Shown: positions 30,512 to 42,057 of the stretch, piece after piece
How positions within the stretch are numbered: position 1 is the first letter of the stretch
How the letters are laid out: every line of letters begins with the position of its first letter
NCBI GenBank assembly: GCA_025201845.1
Contig: MU603944.1
Span: 124,001-188,000, forward strand
Source of the DNA: Martensiomyces pterosporus
Taxonomy: Eukaryota > Kickxellomycota > Kickxellomycetes > Kickxellales > Kickxellaceae
DNA: 64,000 nucleotides
Direction of reading: 5' to 3'
The notes under the pieces: generated by a model
Told to the model about the DNA's origin: nothing
Databases searched by the model: none
The model's input: only the letters and a program-made list of their open reading frames with translations
Program-made: the position numbers and the translations under genes

Positions 30512-33500
30512 ATGGGGCTCTTTCGCAAGTCAAAACCAGCACAGCAGCAGCAGCCACATCTGGACATTTCGGAGCCTCAGCCGGTCGAGATACACAGGCC
30601 ACCATCACCGCCTGCCCCCGCACTGAAACTGAGTCTTGATCTTCCACTGCTGCCATCAAGCAATTTTGAGTTTGAAGACGCAGCGTTAATTTATGACAAT
30701 CAGCAGCAGCAGCAACAACAGCAACAACAGCAGCAGCAGCAACAACAACAACAGCTGAGCGCGACCGACTTTAACACGTCTGCAAACTACCAACTAGTAG
30801 CTGTGCCAACCCCCAGACCTGCTCAAGGTGTTCCTAGCTCGCCAAACCCCGCTCCTTGCCCAACATTCAAGCAAGCCCTTATTTCCCCCTACGACTTTTA
30901 CTATCCTTCGCTACTTGCTGAACAGGAACTTAGCAGCGAGGATCAGCAGGAATCCGTCCGAAAGCAGCTGCTTGAGCAATTCGGAAAACCCAAAACGCTT
31001 TCCAGCATGCAGACGCCGGCAAGCAACCAGGCTTCAGTACAAACACAGGCCCAGCAACAAAGCCAAGCTCAGCAACAGCAGACACAGCACCAGCTTAACT
31101 ACAACTATGAGCTGGCTGCTGCTGCCACCACAACACTGCAAAACCAAGCACCACCTTGCATGCCCAACAGACCAGTGCCTGCCATGCATCAACAGCAGCC
31201 TCAGCAAGTTCGGTTTGCTGTACAAAACACCCAATCTCGCCAGGTCTTCCAGCAAACAGTCATGAGCACAGTAGATCCTACATCCAAACACCAGCTGGCA
31301 CACTCGCACAGCTCAAAGGATGATAGCTCGACCTCCAGCGAGGACGATAGTGTGCTCAGGCTCGGGCAGTCTATGGCGAGCATGACGCTGACAAACGGTA
31401 AACCCACGGCTCTAGGTGATGCAGCCAAAAAGACACTCGACCGTGCATCGAATATCCAAAAGGTCCGCGAGGCAAGTGCCCAGGGCAAGGTTGTGACATT
31501 CAGCAACTCTGTCATGGCCACGGTGTCGATGGACGATGACAATGACTCGATACCTCTTGGCGGCCTAAGACGCATTCCCGGCTGCAATGCGACAGAGAGC
31601 ATGGCTGCAGGAGTTGGCAGTGGCATGCCAGGACTGAAACTTCAGCAAGGTAAGAAACACCGGCTGCATGAGCAGAAAGGTGTTCCTGCTTGTACCCACA
31701 CCTGCACTTCCATGTTTAATAAGCACCAGATGCGGGGGGATAAAGCCCCCACATGCAGCAAAAGCTCGCTACTAACACGCCTTTGCTCCTTATGTCTTTT
31801 CTGGCAGATGTTGTAGCGCATGGCGCTATGTTTCATCATACCACCGCCAACGACGGCTCACACAATGCCCCCAGGTTAATTCCACCACCACAACAGCCTG
31901 GGTTCCAGATGCCCATGAACCACTACCCAGTTGCACAAGTTGGCCAGATGCCAATGTTTCACCAACAGCAACCGCAACCACATGCCCAACCCAAGCTCAA
32001 ATTCCCACAGTTCCAACAGCAGCAAGTGTCATTCTCGCAGATGCCTATTGCTGCTGGCATGTCAATGAGTTCCATCCCAATGGGGCTGGCGGCTGCCGAT
32101 CCCAGCCAGATGGCAGCTGCAGGCTACGTCCATGCAAAGGCACTTGCTGGAGGGTTCGCAATGCCGGCTATGCACCAGCAACAGCAACAACAGCAGCAGC
32201 AGCAACCCCCTATTAACGGGCTTCCAGGCTACCTGTCACCGATGCCCATGGTATTCTCACGCAATGGCTTTGCTGGGCAGCACATGCAGCTACCGCCCAG
32301 TGTTCCTCGAGTCAATGCGAGCCCCAGTACAGGTGGCATGTATAGCAGCCCTATGCCTGTCTCGGCGCCTGTTGCCGTTGCTATGGCTGACCCAAGCAAG
32401 CAGTTTTATATCCCATCAGCGGTGCCACATGGTGTGGTGTATGGACACCATTCCCCCATGGTGCCAGGCGATATGAGGATGCTTCCATACCAGCAAACAG
32501 TGATGGGCCAGGCTCCAATCGCCTCTGCAAACCAGCAGATGTTTGTGCAAAAGGTGCCAGTTGCTAAGCCAGCAAGTCAGCACGCATCGCTGATGAGTTA
32601 TATACCACCCCATGGCAAGCCCAAGGGCACCCTTGCCAAGAACCCGCTGATGCGCGATGTCAACAAGGTCAAAGAGTTTTCGTCAAACGACTACACCAAC
32701 CGCCCGACGCTCCTTGCCGAAGCAGACAGCCGCCGTGCGGCCAAGAGAACAATGCCAGGTCTAGGCGGGAGCACAAGCCATAGCTTCCAACCAGAGGTAA
32801 CCCCCACGCAAAGACAGCCTCCGCCACCACATCAGCACCAACCAGCGTACCAACAGCCGCAGCACCAGCAACCGCAGCACCAGCAGCATCGTGGTCGCCA
32901 TCACCGAGAGCTGTCTCATTCATCAAACAGGCTCGAGATGCCCCACCACCGGCCTGCATCGTGCCAGAACTTGCATGACTTTGGCTCGGGCTATAGCTTT
33001 TCGTCATCGTCGTCGTGCACGAATCCTAGACGGCCTCTCCCAACAGGCAGAGGCGCGCATCATGGGCCGAAGAGGCTACACAGATTCGATCACCATGGCG
33101 GTGCATATGCTAGCGAGTATGAGGAAAGACACCCACCCCGCATGTTCCACAGGCGAGTAGCTCCACCGCCCTCGCGTGGCCACAGAATACTTGGCCGGCA
33201 CCATCATGGGCGCAAGGAGGACGACTACTACGACTACTACGACTACGAGGACAGCGATGGCATGTATGCCAGCGAGTACTATGACGACTGCGATGTGCCC
33301 GAGTACGACGAGTACTACGACCCAGCTTCTGCCAAAGCTAAGCGTCTAGAGCGGCGTGGTGCTCAGCGTAGGGGGCATGGCGATCGCACTAGAATGGCAC
33401 CTTCATGGCAACAGTCTCACCGGGATAGTAGAGACAGCAGAGACAGCAGAGATAACGGCCACCGCAACAGACACTCCATGAATCCCACGGGCTATCTGGA

Positions 33501-34023
33501 TGACCCGCGGGACAGGAGCACACCTTTGGCCCCTCGCCAGGCAGAGCGAAAGAAGACAAGCACCGACTCAGAGATCTCATCGATATCAAAGACTGCAAAG
33601 CCTAGATCTCAATTTGGGAGAATCCTCGCCAACATCAGGAGGCACACCAGCATAAGCACGTCGTCGTCGCCAAAATCAAACACATCACGCACCCGTGAGA
33701 GCCACTCCAAGTCTCTGGGCAGCAATCGCTCGGGCACTCAGAATACGGCTTCTACTTGCGAAGGGTACGGGACAGAGACTAAGAGCCGGAGCATCCAGGA
33801 GCAAAGCAGAGAGAGCCTTGTGAGTGATGACACCCCGAGCTTTAGGAGGAGGCCCGGGTCAATAATGACGGATCACTCTGCGCATACCCACTCTGCACAG
33901 CCAACACCAACAACTGCACCCAAGAAAGTCAACGCCGCTGCTGCTGCTACCTCTTCCCCTGCTGACTCGGCTACTGCCTCTTCTTCGGGTAGATCTACTA
34001 GGGTGGCAGCGGTATCAGCGTAA
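30512..34023 (+). CDS. Unknown 1117-residue low-complexity protein, Gln- and Tyr-rich
   Basis: I do not recognise this protein. Two exons, 30512-31649 and 31808-34023, join across a 158-nt intron with a split Asp codon. It starts MGLFRKSKPAQQ. An ATG-less frame extends further upstream, so the ATG at 30512 is the likely start. A CAG/CAA tract of about 20 glutamines lies near residue 63, and a second tract near 545. A Met/Pro/Gln-rich middle follows. The least repetitive block is NPLMRDVNKVKEFSSNDYTN near residue 710. Further on come a His/Gln stretch, then an acidic Tyr-rich run (about 33225-33325) reading DDYYDYYDYEDSDGMYASEY, then Arg/Ser-rich tail segments. No signal peptide or membrane span is seen. 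Composition suggests a disordered, possibly RNA- or condensate-associated scaffold; that is inference. Confidence 0.75.
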
Positions 34024-34191
34024 TAGCTACCACACATAGACCACACCACCAGTTTCCCTCGTTGCCACACTTTTCTTCTCTAGTTATTGCATCGTTTCTG
34101 GCATATTTCTTCTTCGGTGTGCCATGCATAACTGCCTGCACAGAGTGCCAATTCGTTTAAATAAAAGCTATTGCTGCTTGCATGCATTTGC

Positions 34192-35404
34192 TTATTCTGC
34201 TGCTAGCATGGCGTGCCTCCAGCTCTGGTAATCGGCGTAAAGGGCAGTGTCTCTGTAGTCGCGATCCTGGATCTACACACCGAAATTATGAGAAAAGACC
34301 ATGGAACCCACATATCAGCAGACCATCAAGCGCGCTTGTTGTTGCATGAGGCTAATGCCGGGAACTTACCATCGACACAATTCCAATGCGCGGGCGTCCC
34401 ATGGCCCTTGGAGAGGAGCTGGGCTTTGACTTCTTGGCCGCGGTTGCGGCTGGTTTTGCAGTCAGCCGTGCCCGCTTCTTTGGTCTTGATTCTTCAGCAG
34501 CCAGCGTTGGTGCCGCATGCTTTGGTGTCTGCTCTTCAGGCGGGGCTCTCTTGACCCGTGTCGTCCGCCTAGGCACCGTGCTAGGCGCTTGGTCATCTGG
34601 CCGCTCTCTACCCCTCTTTAGAAGTGCTGAGCCCACCTCATCTGCGATGGCTGGTGCTGCAGCCTTGGTATGCGCCACTGTAGTTGCTCTCCGTGCCCGC
34701 GGTGCAGGCGTCGATGACGTCGCTACTGCAGCACTGCTTTTGGCGGACTGCGCATTACCTTCGTCTCTTGTGCGCTTTCTAGCCGGGGTCCTTGGCACAC
34801 TGATGCAACCCGAGTCAATCTCTGCCAACGTGCTCTTGCCAAATTTCTCGAGCTGGCTAACAGCACTTTCAAACACAGACGCCTTTGCAGATGCCAGCAG
34901 TATCAGCTTTGGCTTTGCCACAACGCGCTTCTTCAAGTGCTTGCACACGAGATAGAACGCCGCGGCAATATAAACGGAATTTGACCAATCCATGGCCCGG
35001 CATACGACGGCAGATATCGTCGCGCTAAATCCCTGTTTGAACTCTTCGAGCAGCCTGCGCGAATACTCGATAACCCCTTGTGGCGGCCCAAACTGAACGT
35101 CTAGCTCCTCCAACGTGATGTTTTTATTAAGCCCCAGCGCGACCCGCGTTTCTTGCACGCATGCCCGGTACGAGCGCTCGCTTACGGCTGACATGGAGAT
35201 AGCACCGACTTCGTTGAACTCTACTGAAAGGCTCTCGCAGGCCAGTTGGATCGCGATGGTCTGCCGGCAGAGCATCAGCATCTTGTTTTTTGGGTGTACG
35301 ATACGAAGGCATATTTGGTCGAAGAACTGCGCTGCTTTGGGCGCCAGGTTTGGAACGTCGTCCAGCTGAAGTCTGCGTAGCTGCTGCGCGAGAAGCGACG
35401 CCAT
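34192..35404 (-). CDS. ORC6: Origin recognition complex subunit 6
   Basis: A 371-residue protein from exons 35404-34370 and 34272-34192 across a 97-nt intron. The N-terminal two cyclin/TFIIB-like folds include RQTIAIQLACESLSVEF, FNEVGAISMSAVSERSYRAC, VALGLNKNITLEELDVQFG and VVCRAMDWSNSVYIAAAFYL, matching the ORC6 family. A disordered Lys/Arg/Ala-rich linker follows. Exon 2 encodes the short conserved C-terminal peptide (SMIQDRDYRDTALYADYQSW), the segment that in other species binds ORC3; without splicing the frame ends in five unrelated residues, which supports the intron. The ATG at 35404 follows a non-ATG upstream frame. Role: licensing of replication origins in the nucleus. Confidence 0.9.
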
Positions 35405-35634
35405 TTGTGCCAAGAGAAATGCGAATTATATGCAAAAGCTGGAGACGAGAAGAAGCAAAGCGCTTGCTCGTTTTAGCTCCTGCAGGGTTTAGAGTAAACA
35501 GAAGCAAACGGGACGATGCTTGCGGCTCGCGGCTCACAAGCGACCCACAAGGTTCGCAAAGCGAGTTTCAGCTACATTATTCCCACTTTGCCCAACACTC
35601 CAGATATACACCCATTTCAGCTTTTTTTTTTTGC

Positions 35635-36094
35635 ATGGTTGAACATTGTAGTCTTTATACACAGAGCATAGCGACAGCAAGCATGGTAAGAGCACAAGCA
35701 GCCATCTGCAGCGAGAGGCTATGGAGAAGGTTCATGGGAGCCAGAGACTAACCCCCAAGCACCCTTCTCCTATCGAGCTGGCACTATGATATCTTCTGTT
35801 CGACGCTAGGATCTGAAAAAGACGTTTGACAACATTTGTGCAGTTCCAGGGAGCGTGGGCGCAGTGATGATCCGCGAGGACGGCGAGATTGCAAAGGCAT
35901 CGGGCACGCTGCGTGACAGCGAGGAGGCGTTTGCGCTTGTTAATCTCATAAAAGACGCTGCGCAGCTGGCAGCTATCGTCAGACCAGGGACGCAGTCCTT
36001 GACACGCGTAACGATCACGAGACAGGGTGGTGTATCTGTCGTAGCGACGCCTTACCAAGGTCACATATTTGGAGTCAAACTCGCTGACCGCTAA
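35635..36094 (+). CDS. Roadblock-fold Ragulator subunit-like protein (LAMTOR4-like)
   Basis: Two exons, 35635-35685 and 35810-36094, give 111 residues; starting instead at the in-frame ATG 35683-35685 gives 95 residues with a first exon consisting of ATG alone. The joined frame reads DLKKTFDNICAVPGSVGAVM, then IREDGEIAKASGTL, and ends GHIFGVKLADR. Length, the two-stranded GxxxxxxDGxxxxxSG start and the terminal beta strand resemble LAMTOR4, with LAMTOR5 second best. Ragulator anchors Rag GTPases on lysosomes or vacuoles and so links amino acids to TORC1. The protein is short and divergent, so the family call is moderate; the gene structure is better supported. It is divergent from ORC6, with 230 bp between the starts. 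Confidence 0.55.
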
Positions 36095-36507
36095 GCCTTC
36101 TTCCCAGACCGATGAGTCAGCCAGTCTTCCTTTACAAAGATCTGTCTGTCTTTCAGCTTTCATTTTCTGTCTGTACTCAATTTCAACACACGCCGTCAGC
36201 GTACCATATCGACGGGTCCGTGGCGATGCATCCGAGCCGCCAAGCGCCAATGTCGACAAGCTGCCTCTGCGTGATCGCCACCTCATTCAGGGAGGCATGC
36301 GTTGCGCACAACGCGTAAAATGGCGCATCACAATTAAAATAAAACCTGCCACACTGCCCCACATAAAGATAGGCGCCTCCCCCACCGAGTGCCCCCTCAA
36401 GCTTCTCTTTTCTGCTTCACCAATTTTAACGCCTTCTCATTGCATTTCATCAGCAAGCACACACACACGCACACGCACACAAAAACACAACTATAGAGAG
36501 AGGGAAT
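36095..36507. other. Intergenic / 5' region of RNF121-like gene with a CA-rich microsatellite
   Basis: About 410 bp. It contains a CA-rich run at 36458-36480, just before the next start codon, and a CT-rich stretch. No family-like coding frame is seen. Confidence 0.5.
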
Positions 36508-37650
36508 ATGACACCTGAAGCCATGGAAGCTGTTTTAACCACTACAGCAGCGCTAACCGCAGGCGCACCGCCCTCGTCTTACACCAATGCCAATGCAAAT
36601 GTAAACGACTCTGCGGCAACGCCCATCAACCCAGCAACACTCAATGAAGCTCAGCAGCGTGCATATGTATCGTCCTTGTTTCCTGGAGTGCCGCTGTCGC
36701 CGGAAGAAATACGGTTCGTGATCGGACGAGAGACATACAAGGCCAAGCACAGAGGACACGAGGGCAAACACTTGGCGATGTTCCTGATATTCGTTGCAGT
36801 CGTGGCTTTGCTCCCCACCACGGTGAAGTTTTGGCGGAGGCGACACATAAACTCGTACCGGTTTGTGAGCATCGGGTCGATATGCCTTATTCCGCCATAC
36901 TTTGCTCTAAGCAACCGCTACTACCGATTCATATCGATATGGCTTGCGTACGCCATTGCAAACACATACATTTTGTATCGGGCCACCCGTGAGCCGCTGC
37001 ACCCGAACACGCCGCGCAGCGTGTACAGGTGGTTTGCATTTATCAACAAGGCCTCGTACACGGTCTTTGTGCTTGGGTTTGTCATGTTTGCGCTGTGCTT
37101 CTTCAACATCATCCCCGGCCTCACAGACACCGAATACTACATCGAGAGCAGCATGCTCACGGTGTTTTACGGGCTCTACTTTGGTCTGATCAGCCGCGAT
37201 CTTGTCACACTGTGCTCGGACAAGATGGCAGCGACATTGGGATACTCGAGCAACGCGGGCTTGCCGACCAAGTTCCTGCCCCAGGACGTCTGCTGCATTT
37301 GTGGTGCTGGGCTCGAGGGCTCTGGCTCGGGCAGCAGTGGAGGCCTTTTATCTTCTGAGCCAGAGCCTGCAGTTTTGACGCCAACTATCATACACGAGCC
37401 AACACACAGGCTTGGGTGCGGCCACGAGTTCCACGCAAGCTGCATCCGCGGGTGGTGCGTTGTTGGAAAGCGCGATATCTGCCCGTTCTGTCGGGAAAAG
37501 GTTGACTTGGACGCGTTCAAGCAGCACCCATGGGACAAGCAGGAGATGTTCTATGTCGCTGCTCTGGAGTACATGCGGTTCTTCATCAGCTGGCAGCCGA
37601 TGACGCTCCTGCTTCTTGCCGGGGTATACTGGGTGCTAGGGCTGAACTAG
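36508..37650 (+). CDS. RNF121/RNF175-type multispanning RING E3 ubiquitin ligase
   Basis: A 380-residue single-exon protein. Six hydrophobic segments are visible: five between about residues 90 and 235 (for example LAMFLIFVAVVALLP, FVLGFVMFALCFFNII) and one at the extreme C-terminus (MTLLLLAGVYWVLGL). The RING lies at about 260-335: CCICGAGLEG, a Gly/Ser spacer, LGCGHEFHASCIRGWCVVGK, then CPFCREKVDL. This arrangement and the DTEYYIESSMLTVFYGLYFG block match RNF121, a Golgi/ER membrane ligase involved in quality control and trafficking of membrane proteins. The N-terminal 60 residues are low-complexity Ala/Asn/Thr-rich. The ATG at 36508 is the first in frame. Confidence 0.85.
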   Translation: MTPEAMEAVLTTTAALTAGAPPSSYTNANANVNDSAATPINPATLNEAQQRAYVSSLFPGVPLSPEEIRFVIGRETYKAKHRGHEGKHLAMFLIFVAVVALLPTTVKFWRRRHINSYRFVSIGSICLIPPYFALSNRYYRFISIWLAYAIANTYILYRATREPLHPNTPRSVYRWFAFINKASYTVFVLGFVMFALCFFNIIPGLTDTEYYIESSMLTVFYGLYFGLISRDLVTLCSDKMAATLGYSSNAGLPTKFLPQDVCCICGAGLEGSGSGSSGGLLSSEPEPAVLTPTIIHEPTHRLGCGHEFHASCIRGWCVVGKRDICPFCREKVDLDAFKQHPWDKQEMFYVAALEYMRFFISWQPMTLLLLAGVYWVLGLN

Positions 37651-38186
37651 CTGTCTGAGAAACATCGACACTTCATGTAGAATAGCACAGCCGCAAACCC
37701 CTTGCTGCATTTCCTACTACTTTCGTATGCGAATACAATCCGACTCACCTGAGTAAAGCCGCTGCTGCACATGTACCAAGCACAATATGATATGATGGGT
37801 TTTGCTGGAACCCTGTGTCTGCTGAGCGAGAAAAGGGAACAAGATCCGCGAAATTGTCGCTGTCCAGTAGAACGCAGAAAACCGCAGTGGCTGCTTGTGC
37901 TCCGATTTGAAACGCAGCACGGGTGGTTGACAAACTGGCTTCGAAAATATACCATATGCTGCGAAACATCATCACCGCATGTGCCCAAGCCCTTCTCCCC
38001 CTCCCACACGTTTTCCAAGTCCTTTTCTTCTCTCTCCACGCTGCTAGGTTTTAGACAATACTGGAGTCAACTGCTTTCTCTTATTCCTTCTTGGCCCTTC
38101 TCTGCCAACCCTACTTCAACTCTATTCAGTGCCTCCCTCTATTCCTCTTATTATCGGAGCCGAGCCACCGTGACAGCGCATAAATA
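37651..38186. other. Intergenic, CT-rich leader of the LIM gene
   Basis: About 535 bp with no family-like coding frame. Positions 37980-38150 are strongly CT-rich, typical of fungal transcription start regions. Confidence 0.5.
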
Positions 38187-40000
38187 ATGGTCGTGTTTGG
38201 AGGAGCTCCAAAGTGCCCACGCTGCAACAAAAGCGTGTATGCCGCCGAAGAGGTAGCGTTCCCTGAAGCCACGAGATAAACACAGGCTCTGCGTAGCAGC
38301 TATGGTCGTAGAGGACAGCAGCTTCGAAAGCCCGAGACCAACCCCCTGAAATTCGTTGCTAATAGCCATGCTGAGCAAAATACTGAGTGAGGCGCGCCTC
38401 GCCACACCCCCAAATGTCATAGCGTGCGTGCTTTTTCCTTTGTAGCTAACTACTTGCACATCTTACAAACTGCGCAGTGTTTGTAGGTCATCGGCCCTGA
38501 AGGTCCATGGCACAAGGCGTGTTTTAAATGCAAGGTAAGTGTACAGATAAGGAAGGCGCTGTTTGAATTGATGCTCCTTTGGAGCTCCCGCCAGAGCGGC
38601 CACCATTCACTTCCAATACGGGCTAATCTGTAGGCTATGCTTGAGTTGCAATGTAGGAGTGTCAGCGCAGGTTAGATGCAACGATAATGGCGGAGCATGA
38701 GCAGGATGTGTACTGCCGCAACTGCCATACGCGATTGTTTGGCCCTGGAGCAAGTAGGAGGCCGGTTGGCGAGACGCCAGCAAATCCTGCAAGTGCACCA
38801 GTTCCAGTCAATGCACGTCCAGTGCCGGAGTATGTGACTCCGTCAAATGAAAGCCATGCCCCATCGTCTGGAGCAACACCCCCACCTTTGCCTCAAAGAG
38901 GACCGTATCAGGGCAGCGTCACACCTAGTGCGGGTGAGTCCCCAGCAGCATACAGGCTGCCAGAGAACCCGCCGAGAAATCGAGCGTTCTCATCAGCTAG
39001 CCAAGGCAGTTCTGTGGCTATGAGTAGACCAACGGCATCTGCCACGCCTCCCCAGACACCACCTCGATCCAGCTACACAGGTGCAGGGCAAGTAGGGTTT
39101 AAGCGGCAATCGGAGGTCTCGCCGTCGAGCGTGTTCAGTTCAGGGCGGCCCAAGTTCAACATCCCAGCGAACAAGGATATCTGCCCGCGATGCTCAAAAC
39201 CCATTTACCACGCCGAAAAGGTTGTTGGCCCCAGGGGGCCGTGGCACCGCGCGTGCTTCAAGTGCAAGCAGTGCAGCACAGCGCTCAGCTCGACTATTGT
39301 GACGGAACACGACGGAGAGGCGTTCTGCAAGAACTGCTACACAAAGCTGTTCAGCCCGCGAGGCTACAACATCGGCGGATCCACAGAGCCCATACCGCCA
39401 CAGAGTGGCCCGCCATATTTCCGCCCGCGCGGCGCATCTGCAGACTCGCTTGATCGGCTGCTACTGCAGCCGCAATCGCCTACACGTACCCGCGAGATTG
39501 TAGCACCGACAAGTGCCACTGCTATGTTGCCACCATCCTATCCTAGAAGCGGCACAGACTCTACCACAGCTATCAGTAGTGGCACATCGAGTCCATTCAG
39601 CAGCACAGCCGCTGCTGCTGCTGCTAGTGCCGCTGCTGCACACCAAACAGCTGCACCAGCGGCGGCTGCACCTCTGACTGGCAAAATCGTCTCTCGGCCT
39701 GTTTCTGCTCGATCTGGGATTTCATACGGACGCGCATACCATCCCAAGCCCTTTAACACCACGATACCTGCTGACATCTGCCCTCGCTGTGGAGATCGCA
39801 TATATGCGGCTGAGCTGGGCATCGCTGCCGGACGCAAGTACCACAAGAAATGCATCAAGTGCAAGACTTGCAATACGACCATCAATTCCCTGCAGATCAC
39901 CGAGCGCGAGAGCGAGATCTACTGCAAGCAGTGCTATGCGAAGAACTTTGGTCCCAGGGGATACAGGCCATCATTGGGCGCCTCAATAAACGACTATTGA
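38187..40000 (+). CDS. Three-LIM-domain protein of the cysteine-rich protein (CRP) type
   Basis: A 485-residue protein from exons 38187-38252, 38487-38534 and 38657-40000. The two small 5' exons were placed by completing the first LIM domain: CPRCNKSVYAAEE, then VIGPEGPWHKACFKCK, then ECQRRLDATIMAEHEQDVYC. LIM2 (about residues 200-260) and LIM3 (about 415-475) share the pattern CPRC...WH(R)ACFKCK..C and CPRCGDRIYAAELGIAAGRK. Each is followed by an FGP/FSPRGY-like glycine motif, as in animal CRP/CSRP proteins. Linkers are Pro/Ser- and Ala-rich. CRP proteins act at the actin cytoskeleton and in the nucleus as adaptors; the role here is inferred. The first donor (GTAGCG) is weak, but the domain requires it. 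Confidence 0.85.
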
Positions 40001-41514
40001 GAAATATAGCTCCTCCTTGGCTTTCCGCGGTTCACATATTTCTACATTTTATGACCTTTTGCATCGTTTTTCCGTCGTCGCTGCTTCACTATATTCGCCT
40101 CTCGAACGTTGCTTCATATTCGCTCGCTACTACTTATTTGTATGATCTGGCGGCACGCTGGAGTATAGATTCGATGCAGAGTGTGGTTTGGGCAGGAAGG
40201 ACACGCGTACGGCTAGGCACTGATGTTGGCTTGGCCAGGTTTGTTAAGATAAGCGGCTGCTGTAGAAATGTGGTATCGCAGACGAGGACCCCTAAGCTGT
40301 GTTTAAACCCCCCTTCCCGACCCCCACGTGCTCAGCAGCGAGGATATCCCTGCAGTTCTGGATCTGGACAGGACCTCTTCTTCGACCCTCCAGATACTGG
40401 ATGGTGCTATCGGGTAGCCGAGATCCACGATCTGCAGCTGCACTATGACTGCCATTCTCGCGTTGTAAATTGTTGTATTGGCTAGTGCGCATATAAGGGC
40501 TGGCTTTAGGGGCTATTTCATGCACAGATATGCTGTGCCCCGATGCGTATATACTTGATAAGCCATTTGATGTCTTGTTTAGTCCACACTCATCAAACCC
40601 ATCGCATAATCGGGTGGCTGCCACAGTTAGCTGACTGACGTGTCAACCGCCCTGTTAGAACACCATACCGCTGCCGTGGCAAATCCTGACACGTCGCTAG
40701 AGCCATCGGCAACAGAGATTGTGATAGCGTTCGAAACCACTCAAGCTGCTGCTGCTGCTGCTACCCTAATCAGCCAAATTCCGCATACCACCTTGCCAGT
40801 AGCGATATTAGATTGCTGCTTAAACCTTCCATTTTCATTTTCAAGCGAGAGATCTGACAAGGGCGTTGCAGCATTCAACGTGTCTTGCGCATGGCCCCGC
40901 ACATCGCATTCAGCTGTAGCTGCGTCGTCCTTCTTTCACGGCACTGCATATCTGAAGATAAGACGTCACGAGGAGGGGAGCGATAGGAAATGGCCAAGGA
41001 GGAAAGCAAGGGTGGCAGTACCAGCAGATGTCAGGGACAGCAATCAACGCAGCCAGGCCTTAGTTTTTGCACGTGCCACGATAAGGACAGCGAGAATAAA
41101 GCCAACCTGCTGCGCGCAACCGCATTTCTTGTGCCTCCGATAAGAACCTAGGGCGCAAGCGAATGCTAGATAGCGAGTGAATCACGCAACAGCTTCAAGC
41201 GGGCTGGCGATTCCCAGTGACACGGACGCGTGGCGGAAAGCAAATGGATAGGCGCGCCGTGGAAATTCCCCCATGCTTGGGCATCTGCGAGCAAGCTGTC
41301 TGCTGCCTGCGGATGCCAGAGCGCGGCTAAAATACCGGGGGCCGCTCATGCTGGAGCGGTTACGTCATGCAGCTCAAGGTTAGCATCTTCGTTTCCATAG
41401 ATCACTGAATGTCTGAATCTCTGTGCATATGCGCAAAGAGCCGCGGGTATATTCACTTTGGTTGTTCATCCACAACTAAAAGGAAAATGGAAAAGGGGCT
41501 AGGAGAAAGCGCGT
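40001..41514. other. 1.5 kb interval without a recognisable gene
   Basis: This interval lies between the LIM gene and SPC3, which are tail-to-tail, so no promoter is demanded here. The longest frames (for example 167 codons opening with GTG at 40640) have no family resemblance and uneven composition. A TTACGTCA CREB/ATF-like octamer lies at 41360-41367. I see no tRNA pattern. A non-coding RNA or a short orphan gene cannot be excluded. Confidence 0.45.
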
Positions 41515-42057
41515 TTAAGCTGTACGCTTAACCGGGCGAGGAATCGTGAATGGGATGCTCAGCATCTGCTTATCGTACATGATGCCAAGGTAAGGCACCG
41601 GGTTAATGTGTAGCGTGAGGTTTGCACCCTCAATGCCCTCAAACGTCTGAGCAAAGTTCCTCAGGGGGTACTTGTTGTGGTGCTTCCTCAAGCGCAGCTT
41701 GGCCTGGCGCTTGTTACGGATAATGCGGTCCCAAATAACCACCCTGTTAGTGCCAAAGTCCTCCGACTTGAAGTCGGCTGTGATATAGGTGAACAGGAGC
41801 TTGGTGTTCCAGTTAAACATCGACGAGAGGTCGGCATCCACATCAAATGTCAAGCGTGCATACTCGGATTTACGCGATGTGCGGTCATACTGCTCAACCA
41901 TGCGTCCCTTAGTGGTCTGCACATTGTGGAGCGACACGTCCAGTGTGGGCGTCGAAGGGATGAGCGGCGTTGTTATTGAGATTAGAACCACTATGGCCAT
42001 GAGCGTCGACATGGCGAACGAGGTGATCCCGCTGAGCCGCTGGAAAATGTTGTACAT
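41515..42057 (-). CDS. SPC3: Signal peptidase complex subunit 3 (SPC3 / SPCS3)
   Basis: A 180-residue protein, exactly the usual size of SPC22/23. It starts MYNIFQRLSGITSFAMSTLM, continues through one membrane span (MAIVVLISITTPL) and a luminal domain with LTFDVDADLSSMFNWNTKLL, FVYIT-like FTYITADFKS, and VVIWDRIIRNKRQAKLRL. These are hallmark stretches of SPC3. It is an essential ER membrane subunit of the signal peptidase complex. The same frame stays open upstream to 42237, but the conserved protein starts at 42057. A TATATA-like element is found about 60 nt upstream. It is head-to-head with the MIM1-like gene (252 bp between starts). Confidence 0.93.
   Translation of the reverse strand: MYNIFQRLSGITSFAMSTLMAIVVLISITTPLIPSTPTLDVSLHNVQTTKGRMVEQYDRTSRKSEYARLTFDVDADLSSMFNWNTKLLFTYITADFKSEDFGTNRVVIWDRIIRNKRQAKLRLRKHHNKYPLRNFAQTFEGIEGANLTLHINPVPYLGIMYDKQMLSIPFTIPRPVKRTA

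Noticed and set aside
40640..41143. 167-aa plus-strand ORF in the LIM-SPC3 gap
   Set aside because: It opens with GTG and has no domain or consistent composition. A real orphan gene is not excluded but is unsupported.
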